Source: Ornithomonoglobus_A sp034090805 (GTDB lineage: Bacteria; Bacillota; Clostridia; UBA1381). From it: 10,879 nt of DNA. The position numbers were made by a program, and so were the translations under genes. Each line of letters starts with the position of its first letter. Within the stretch, counting starts at the first letter, position 1. The DNA is taken from positions 1-10,879 of the forward strand of contig JAXDRV010000121.1 in assembly GCA_034090805.1 (NCBI GenBank). Direction: 5' to 3'. Of this stretch, positions 6,383 through 10,879 are shown piece by piece. Under the pieces are notes generated by a model that did not search any database, had not been told where the DNA came from, and saw only the letters and a list, made by a program, of their open reading frames with translations.

Positions 6383-8107
6383 TCAAGCACGTCCCTTCTG
6401 CGTATTTTGCATATCCTTAATCAAAAGCTGCACGCTTTGCTTTCCCTGATATGTGTTTATATCCATCTGAAATGCCAGGCTGACCGTGTCGCCGATCTTA
6501 AATCTCTCGGCAAGCGCTCCGAGATGGAAGCCTATCCCGTTTACACGACAGTCCCCTCTGCGCACCGAAACACGCAGATGCCTGCCCTCGCTCCCAACTG
6601 CGCTTATATACATAAGCTCCGCTCCCGAAAGCGAAAACACCGGCTTTTCGTTTCCTACTCCGAACGGCTCAAGCTTTGACAAAAGCTGCACATTCTTAAG
6701 CGTAAGCGCCCGCTCCGATAAAGAGCAGTCAATTTTTACATGCGGTATCATGTCGCTTTCGGTCAAATGCTCATCGGCGTATTTGTTGATTTTTTCGGTA
6801 AATTTGTCAAGCTCGGAAATGTTTATCGTAAGTCCCGCTGCGATTTTGTGACCGCCGAACTGCGTGAGATATTCCTCGCACTCCGACAACGCCTCAAACA
6901 GGTTCATTCCCTCGATGCTCCGTCCCGATCCTTTTCCTATTCCGTTTGAATGTGATATTAATATACACGGCTTGTAAAACTTTTCGCATATTCTTGATGC
7001 GACTATCCCGATAACGCCGTGATGCCAGTCCTCATGCGCAAGCACAATGACCTTTTTCTTTTCAAAATTAGGGTCTGCGGCAAGCATCTCCATTGCCTCG
7101 TCAAGGATTTTCTGCTCCGTAAGCTGACGCTCCTTGTTCTGCTCGTCCAAATCCGCAGCGATCTGCGCCGCCTCAGCCTCGTCACGTGACAGCAGCAGCC
7201 TTACCCCGGTCGCAGCTTGTCCGAGTCTGCCCGAAGCATTGAGCCTCGGCGCAACCGCAAACGCAATCGTTGCCGCATTTATCGGCTTTCCTCCCATGCC
7301 GCTCTGCTCCAAAAGCGCACGTATGCCCGGCCGCCTTGAGCTTTGCAGAGCCTTCAGACCTCTGTCAACAATTATCCTGTTTTCGTTCACCAACGGCACA
7401 ACGTCCGCAACCGTACCTATCGCCGCAAGGTCTATATATTTCGCAAACACCTCGTTGGTGTTCATTCCCCGCTCAAGCGCAACGGCAAGCGCAAGCTTAA
7501 ACGCAACTCCCACTCCCGCAAGCTCCTTGAACGGATACTCATCATCACGCTTGGGATTTATTATCGCCTTTGCGGCAAGCGGCAGACGCTCCTTGCAGGT
7601 GTGGTGATCCGTTATAATAACGTCCATTCCCTGCAGCACAGCAAACTCCACCTCGCCCACGGCGGTTATGCCGCAGTCAACGGTAATCATCAGCTTTTTG
7701 CCCTGCTTTATCAGCTTGTTGACTGCCATGATGTTTATCCCGTAGCCCTCACCCTTGCGGTCGGGTATATAATAATCAACATTACCGCCGATTGAGGCGA
7801 TAAACTCATAAAGCAGCGAGGTCGATGTTATTCCGTCAACGTCGTAATCGCCGTAAATGACTATGCTTTCTCCGTTATCCACCGCCTCGCATATGCGCTT
7901 AGCTGCCTTGTCCATATCCGTCATAAGCATGGGATTGATTATGCTTTTCATTGACTTCTGCAAAAACGGAAGCATCTCCTCACGCTCTATTCCCCGATTA
8001 AGCAAAATCGTGGCAAAAACAGCCGGAATATGCAGCTCCCTTGACGCAGCCTCTATATCCTCACGCTTTAAGGCATTGTTTTTATACTGCCAAATTTTCT
8101 CAACCAT
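6383..8107 (-). CDS. recJ: Single-stranded-DNA-specific exonuclease RecJ
   Basis: 5'-3' single-strand DNA exonuclease of the DHH superfamily, used in recombination and mismatch and base-excision repair. The 574 aa length resembles E. coli RecJ; the longer C-terminal extension seen in Bacillus is missing. DHH-domain motifs are DYDVDG (87-92), TVDCG (about 142-146), DHH (167-169), GTVADVVPL (about 231-239) and PRLNASGRLG (about 287-296). DHHA1 follows with HEDWHHGVIGIVASR and GGHKIAAG (418-425), then an OB-fold region with LEPFGVGNEKPVF. Metal-binding Asp/His residues look intact. The ATG at 8107 has GGAG with 5-base spacing; the GTG at 8125 lacks one. It is first in the recJ-relA unit, behind the strong promoter at 8167-8195. 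Confidence 0.97.
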   Translation of the reverse strand: MVEKIWQYKNNALKREDIEAASRELHIPAVFATILLNRGIEREEMLPFLQKSMKSIINPMLMTDMDKAAKRICEAVDNGESIVIYGDYDVDGITSTSLLYEFIASIGGNVDYYIPDRKGEGYGINIMAVNKLIKQGKKLMITVDCGITAVGEVEFAVLQGMDVIITDHHTCKERLPLAAKAIINPKRDDEYPFKELAGVGVAFKLALAVALERGMNTNEVFAKYIDLAAIGTVADVVPLVNENRIIVDRGLKALQSSRRPGIRALLEQSGMGGKPINAATIAFAVAPRLNASGRLGQAATGVRLLLSRDEAEAAQIAADLDEQNKERQLTEQKILDEAMEMLAADPNFEKKKVIVLAHEDWHHGVIGIVASRICEKFYKPCILISHSNGIGKGSGRSIEGMNLFEALSECEEYLTQFGGHKIAAGLTINISELDKFTEKINKYADEHLTESDMIPHVKIDCSLSERALTLKNVQLLSKLEPFGVGNEKPVFSLSGAELMYISAVGSEGRHLRVSVRRGDCRVNGIGFHLGALAERFKIGDTVSLAFQMDINTYQGKQSVQLLIKDMQNTQKGRA

Positions 8108-8143
8108 ATTTTCTCCGAACGGCACTGTTTCTGCGCCGCATTT

Positions 8144-8165
8144 TTAAGATAGTATTTTATCTTAA
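8144..8165. promoter_or_regulatory. Perfect 8-bp-arm dyad at the recJ transcription start (operator candidate)
   Basis: TTAAGATA (8144-8151) and TATCTTAA (8158-8165) are exact inverted repeats separated by 6 bases. The dyad begins 1 bp past the -10 box and so covers the predicted start point, a classic repressor position. Alternatively it could form an AU-rich hairpin at the 5' end of the mRNA. It does not match the LexA or FapR consensus as I know them. Confidence 0.45.
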
Positions 8166-8166
8166 T

Positions 8167-8195
8167 ATTATATCATTTTTTCAAGGAAAATTCAA
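8167..8195 (-). promoter_or_regulatory. Sigma-A-type promoter of recJ-relA
   Basis: On the minus strand TTGAAT (8195-8190), a 17-base spacer and a consensus TATAAT (8172-8167) form a near-ideal vegetative promoter. It lies 60 bp upstream of the recJ start and directly after the pyk-thioesterase terminator. The predicted start is near 8160, inside the dyad at 8144-8165. Confidence 0.85.
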
Positions 8196-8205
8196 GGGTT
8201 TTATG

Positions 8206-8231
8206 AAAAAAACTGCTGTTTCTCACAGCAG
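8206..8231 (-). terminator. Rho-independent terminator of pyk-thioesterase
   Basis: On the minus strand CTGCTGT (8231-8225), loop GAGAA and ACAGCAG (8219-8213) form a perfect 7-bp stem followed by seven T (8212-8206). The thioesterase stop codon (8225-8223) lies at the edge of the loop, so the last codons of the gene form the left arm of the hairpin. Confidence 0.88.
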
Positions 8232-8639
8232 CTTTTCAAGCTTTTCCCACAGATCGGGGTGTGCCTTTTTCAGATTTATCGGTCTCAGCGTTTTATCCAC
8301 AAAGCCGTGCTTTGTTATCCCCTGCGACACGAGCGTTTTGTCGGGCAGACGGTACACCTCATACTCGAACTCACACCTTGCAACGGTAAGCTTTGACAGA
8401 CGGCACGTTACCATAACCTCATCCTCGTAACGCAGTCCGTAAATGTACTTTGCGCCTGTTTCGGTAAGCGGGAGCAGTATCCCCTCACGCTCCATTTGCG
8501 AATACGTCACACCCGTTTTTTTGATGAAATCCGTTCTTGCCACCTCAAACCACGGATAATAGCGTGAATGATGCACTATTCCCATCATATCCGTTTCGGC
8601 ATATCTGACGGTTAAATACGTTTTGCTTGTATATGACAT
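8223..8639 (-). CDS. Acyl-CoA thioesterase, hotdog fold (YbgC/FadM-like 4HBT family)
   Basis: Predicted cytosolic thioester hydrolase of 138 aa. The 4HBT signature is clear near the N-terminus: VRYAETDMMGIVHHSRYYPW (11-30), with Asp17 in the catalytic position and His/Tyr typical of YbgC-like enzymes, then FEVARTDFIKK. A central beta-strand region (YEDEVMVTCRLSKL) and the C-terminal HGFVDKTLRPINL complete the fold. The family hydrolyses short- to medium-chain or aromatic acyl-CoA; the substrate cannot be deduced. The start is set at 8639 because GGAG (8647-8650) stands 7 bases upstream; the ATG at 8663 has no RBS and lies in the leader hairpin loop. It follows pyk by 47 bp with no promoter or terminator between, so it is probably co-transcribed with it. 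Confidence 0.9.
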   Translation of the reverse strand: MSYTSKTYLTVRYAETDMMGIVHHSRYYPWFEVARTDFIKKTGVTYSQMEREGILLPLTETGAKYIYGLRYEDEVMVTCRLSKLTVARCEFEYEVYRLPDKTLVSQGITKHGFVDKTLRPINLKKAHPDLWEKLEKLL

Positions 8640-8646
8640 GATGACA

Positions 8647-8671
8647 CTCCGTTCCGCCGCCATTATGCGGC
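8647..8671 (-). promoter_or_regulatory. Thioesterase RBS with adjacent GC-rich hairpin
   Basis: On the minus strand GCCGC (8671-8667), six bases and GCGGC (8660-8656) make a 5-bp stem. It is followed by GGAACGGAG, in which GGAG (8650-8647) is the SD, 7 bases from the ATG. Spacing and flanking bases match the gyrB leader element at 2101-2126 position for position. Confidence 0.6.
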
Positions 8672-8686
8672 ATTTGATTTTACTCT

Positions 8687-10450
8687 TTATCTGTCGGCGT
8701 CAATATTCTCCGTTCCCGAATACACATGACCGTTGCCTGCGTCCATGGTGACGGCGGTGCCGCTCTTGAGCGTCCGTGTTGCGCCTATTGCGCCGGTTAT
8801 TACCGGTATATCAAGAGCCATAGCCAAAACTCCGGCATTGTTTGCCTCGCCGATTTCCTCGCTGATAATTCCGCCCGCTTTTTTCAAAATCGGAACCATG
8901 TCCTTTGTTACCTCTCTGACAACAGCAATATCCCCATCGATAAACGCTACCGACAGCTCCTCGGCATTATTTGCAACGCACACGTTGGCGGTTATATGGA
9001 GATTTGTAAGTCCCGTTCCGCTTACGAGAATATGACCGACAAGATGAACCTTCATGATATTGGTCGTGCCGGCAACTCCCATAGGAGCGCCGCCGGTTAT
9101 TACAACGAGATCACCGTTTTTCACAAGTCCCGTGGTAAGTGCCATATCAACCGCATGGTCAAAAAGCTCATCGGTGTTGCTTCTTTCCTCACTCGTCACA
9201 GGAGTTACTCCCCACGACAGAATAAGCTGGCGGCGTGCCTTTTCCGATATTGTCGGAGCGATAATCGGGCAGGCGGGGCGGAAACGTGACAGCTGCCTTG
9301 CCGTTCCCCCGGAAACAGTAAGAGCAATAATCGCCGATGCGTGCAGATCGTGCGCTGTTGTACACGTTGCGTGACCTATTGCGTTTGTGACGTCCATGCT
9401 CTTGTCGAAATCCATTTTTTCAAGCCGCTTAACGTAGTCAATGTCGTTTTCTGTGCTTTCTGCGATAAGAGCCATTGTCTTTACCGCCTCTATGGGATAT
9501 TTGCCTATTGCTGTTTCACCGGAAAGCATGATTGCGCTTGTGCCGTCGTAGATAGCGTTTGCAACGTCCGTTGTTTCGGCACGAGTGGGACGGGGATTTC
9601 TTATCATGGAATCAAGCATCTGCGTTGCGGTGATTACCACCTTGCCGGCAAGATACGTTTTCTTAATCAGCATCTTCTGTATTGCCGGGAGTGCCTGCAT
9701 ATCGATCTCAACGCCCATATCTCCTCTTGCAACCATTATGCCGTCGGATACCTTTAATATGGAATCAATGTTTTCCACACCCTCGGCATTTTCGATTTTT
9801 GATATAATTCTTATGCTTTTGCCTCCGTTTTTTTCAAGAAGGCTCTTTATTTCAAGCACGTCCTCCGCCGTTCTGACGAATGACGCTGCGATAAAATCAA
9901 CGTCCTGTTCAATTCCGAATAAAATATCGTCCCTGTCCTTTTCGCTCATATAAGGCATGGAAAGAGAAATGTTCGGGACGTTTACACCCTTTCTGTCCGA
10001 TACCTGACCGCCGTTTTTAACCTCGCATATAATCCTGTCGCTTTGCAGTCCCAGAACCTCAAGCTCAATAAGTCCGTCGTCAATGAGTATTCTTGAGCCT
10101 GCCGTAACGTCCTTGGGAAGATCGGGATAGGTGATTGAAACCTGCGTTTCATCTCCCTCGACGTCATCGGTGCAGAGCGTAAAACGCTGTCCTTTTTTAA
10201 GAGTAACCTTTCCTCCCTTAAAGGTTTTCAGACGAATTTCGGGACCTTTCGTATCAAGCAGTATCGCAACGGGCTTACCCACCTCATCTCGAACCTTTTT
10301 TATAAGATCAAATCTTCTTTTTGCCTCTTCATGTGTTCCGTGAGAAAAATTTATCCTCGCCACGTCCATTCCCGCCAGCATAAGCTCCTTCAGAACGTGC
10401 TCCGACTCCGTAGCCGGTCCCATAGTACAAACAATCTTAGTCTTTCTCAT
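8687..10450 (-). CDS. pyk: Pyruvate kinase with extra C-terminal domain
   Basis: Converts phosphoenolpyruvate and ADP to pyruvate and ATP, the last step of glycolysis. It is 587 aa, the length of Bacillus-type enzymes that carry an extra C-terminal domain. Motifs: KTKIVCTMGPATES (3-16), ARINFSHG with catalytic Arg32, LDTKGPEIR (66-73; Glu71 is the K+-dependent type), IISKIENAEG with catalytic Lys218, GDMGVE, and ATQMLDSMIRNPRPTRAE. Residues about 471-577 form the PEP-utilising-type swivelling domain (GGIISEEIGEANNAG, ALDIPVITG). Where related domains have TSHAA, this one has an Asn at about 538, so the phospho-accepting His is absent. The ATG at 10450 has AAGGAG with 6-base spacing; the 10 residues upstream are not family-like. 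A promoter lies at 10476-10503. Confidence 0.97.
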   Translation of the reverse strand: MRKTKIVCTMGPATESEHVLKELMLAGMDVARINFSHGTHEEAKRRFDLIKKVRDEVGKPVAILLDTKGPEIRLKTFKGGKVTLKKGQRFTLCTDDVEGDETQVSITYPDLPKDVTAGSRILIDDGLIELEVLGLQSDRIICEVKNGGQVSDRKGVNVPNISLSMPYMSEKDRDDILFGIEQDVDFIAASFVRTAEDVLEIKSLLEKNGGKSIRIISKIENAEGVENIDSILKVSDGIMVARGDMGVEIDMQALPAIQKMLIKKTYLAGKVVITATQMLDSMIRNPRPTRAETTDVANAIYDGTSAIMLSGETAIGKYPIEAVKTMALIAESTENDIDYVKRLEKMDFDKSMDVTNAIGHATCTTAHDLHASAIIALTVSGGTARQLSRFRPACPIIAPTISEKARRQLILSWGVTPVTSEERSNTDELFDHAVDMALTTGLVKNGDLVVITGGAPMGVAGTTNIMKVHLVGHILVSGTGLTNLHITANVCVANNAEELSVAFIDGDIAVVREVTKDMVPILKKAGGIISEEIGEANNAGVLAMALDIPVITGAIGATRTLKSGTAVTMDAGNGHVYSGTENIDADR

Positions 10451-10475
10451 AAAAATCTCCTTTCCTTTTCCCCTA

Positions 10476-10503
10476 AGCATAAGATAATTTGGGTAATTGT
10501 AAA
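10476..10503 (-). promoter_or_regulatory. Probable promoter of pyk-thioesterase
   Basis: On the minus strand TTTACA (10503-10498), a 16-base spacer and TATGCT (10481-10476) match sigma-A boxes at 5 of 6 and 4 of 6 positions. The predicted start is near 10469, giving a leader of about 20 bases that contains the AAGGAG. The repeat cluster begins about 10 bp upstream of the -35. Confidence 0.5.
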
Positions 10504-10513
10504 ATTTCGGCTT

Positions 10514-10556
10514 GGGATTTGAGAGTATTTTTGATTTTATTCGTACTCAAACATCC
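10514..10556. repeat. Degenerate half-unit of the palindromic repeat
   Basis: GGGATTTGAG at 10514, then TTTGATT, TTCG and ACTCAAACATCC (10545-10556), align with the reverse complement of the right half of unit B (4041-4084). The half-unit is followed by a CCACACCTTACGAGGG segment that resembles the inverted core. It looks like a decayed copy fused to unit 1. Confidence 0.45.
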
Positions 10557-10568
10557 ACACCTTACGAG

Positions 10569-10656
10569 GGAATTTGATATGTTTACGATTAAGCTTTGGC
10601 GAGTTCCCAAACACAGTGAGGGATGACGAAATTTAAGCAGAAACATCTCAAATTCC
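10569..10656. repeat. Palindromic intergenic repeat, unit 1 (88 bp)
   Basis: The left end GGAATTTGATATG (10569 on) and right end AAACATCTCAAATTCC (to 10656) are inverted repeats. The left part, with its flank, is a 39-base exact direct repeat (10555-10593) of unit 2 (10692-10730). The right inner arm is degraded compared with unit 2. No believable gene crosses it; the open frames here are made of repeat sequence. Confidence 0.8.
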
Positions 10657-10705
10657 GTGGAAATCTGAATTTTACAATCCCACGCAGACAACCACACCTT
10701 ACGAG

Positions 10706-10799
10706 GGAATTTGATATGTTTACGATTAAGTTTCGGCGAGTTCCCGAACGCAGTGAGGGATGCCTGAGCCGATGCTTAATCGGAAATATGTCAAATTCC
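10706..10799. repeat. Palindromic intergenic repeat, unit 2 (94 bp, best preserved)
   Basis: The outer arms GGAATTTGA (10706-10714) and TCAAATTCC (10791-10799) pair exactly. Inner arms CGATTAAG with CTTAATCG and TCGGC with GCCGA also pair, so the whole unit can form one long hairpin. The unpaired core (about 10740-10769) is identical over 30 bases to unit 3 (10850-10879). Confidence 0.85.
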
Positions 10800-10816
10800 G
10801 CACCAAACCACAGATA

Positions 10817-10879
10817 GAATTTGATATGTTTACAATTGAGTTCCGACAAGTTCCCGAACGCAGTGAGGGATGCCTGAGC
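10817..10879. repeat. Palindromic intergenic repeat, unit 3 (cut by window end)
   Basis: It starts GAATTTGATATG and keeps the left arm and core of unit 2, with a few changes in the inner arm (AATTGAG in place of GATTAAG). The right arm lies beyond the window. Its start is 111 bp from that of unit 2, while units 1 and 2 are 137 bp apart, so the array is irregular rather than a strict tandem repeat. Confidence 0.75.

Noticed and set aside
8293..8301. Perfect DnaA-box sequence TTATCCACA on the plus strand
   Set aside because: It is a single box inside the thioesterase coding region, explained by its codons. The near-matches elsewhere (for example around 1940, 2433 and 7876) are scattered in genes; there is no cluster or AT-rich unwinding region, so this is not an origin.
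10473..10849. Open frames on both strands upstream of pyk (60-86 codons)
   Set aside because: They are composed of the palindromic repeat units, repeat similar peptides (NISNSLVRCGCL), and lack ribosome binding sites.
10555..10879. CRISPR-like array suggested by evenly recurring blocks
   Set aside because: The repeats are about 90 bp imperfect palindromes with unequal spacing and no unique 30-40 bp spacers, and no cas genes are present.

Overview
The window looks like a chromosomal, housekeeping stretch of a low-to-mid GC Bacillota genome. It is most likely class Clostridia, perhaps Oscillospirales/Ruminococcaceae-like. This rests on the conserved yaaA-recF-remB-gyrB order, a short Gram-positive-type GyrB (643 aa), a bifunctional long Rel, a Bacillus-type pyruvate kinase with an extra C-terminal domain, and strong AGGAGG-type ribosome binding sites. 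I placed it by motif recognition only; no database search was possible.

Every complete gene I would defend is on the minus strand, so transcription runs from high to low coordinates. In that direction the layout is as follows. (1) A cluster of imperfect palindromic repeats lies at 10514-10879. (2) pyk (pyruvate kinase) is followed by a small hotdog-fold acyl-CoA thioesterase, with a promoter at about 10476-10503 and a terminator at 8206-8231. (3) A strong promoter with an operator-like dyad drives recJ and relA, which are one base apart. (4) A 298-bp spacer carries two more palindromic repeats. (5) yaaA (S4 domain), recF and remB are packed 0-2 bp apart, then a 159-bp spacer precedes gyrB. 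(6) A bidirectional terminator stands directly after the gyrB stop codon. It faces the 3' end of an unidentified plus-strand gene (1-117) that converges on gyrB.

Functionally the window combines DNA topology and repair (GyrB, RecF, RecJ), the stringent response (Rel), ribosome-associated and RemA/B-like small proteins, and the last step of glycolysis with a thioesterase. The yaaA-recF-remB-gyrB block normally follows dnaA-dnaN. Here its upstream neighbour is relA-recJ, and the junction carries the same palindromic repeat family found upstream of pyk.

I see no mobile-element genes, CRISPR array, tRNA, rRNA or defence system. The points of interest are regulatory or structural: the palindromic repeat family; an RBS-adjacent hairpin shared by gyrB and the thioesterase; a perfect dyad at the recJ transcription start; an anti-Shine-Dalgarno sequence in the gyrB leader; a pyruvate kinase C-terminal domain lacking the expected histidine; and a Trp at a quinolone-related GyrB position.
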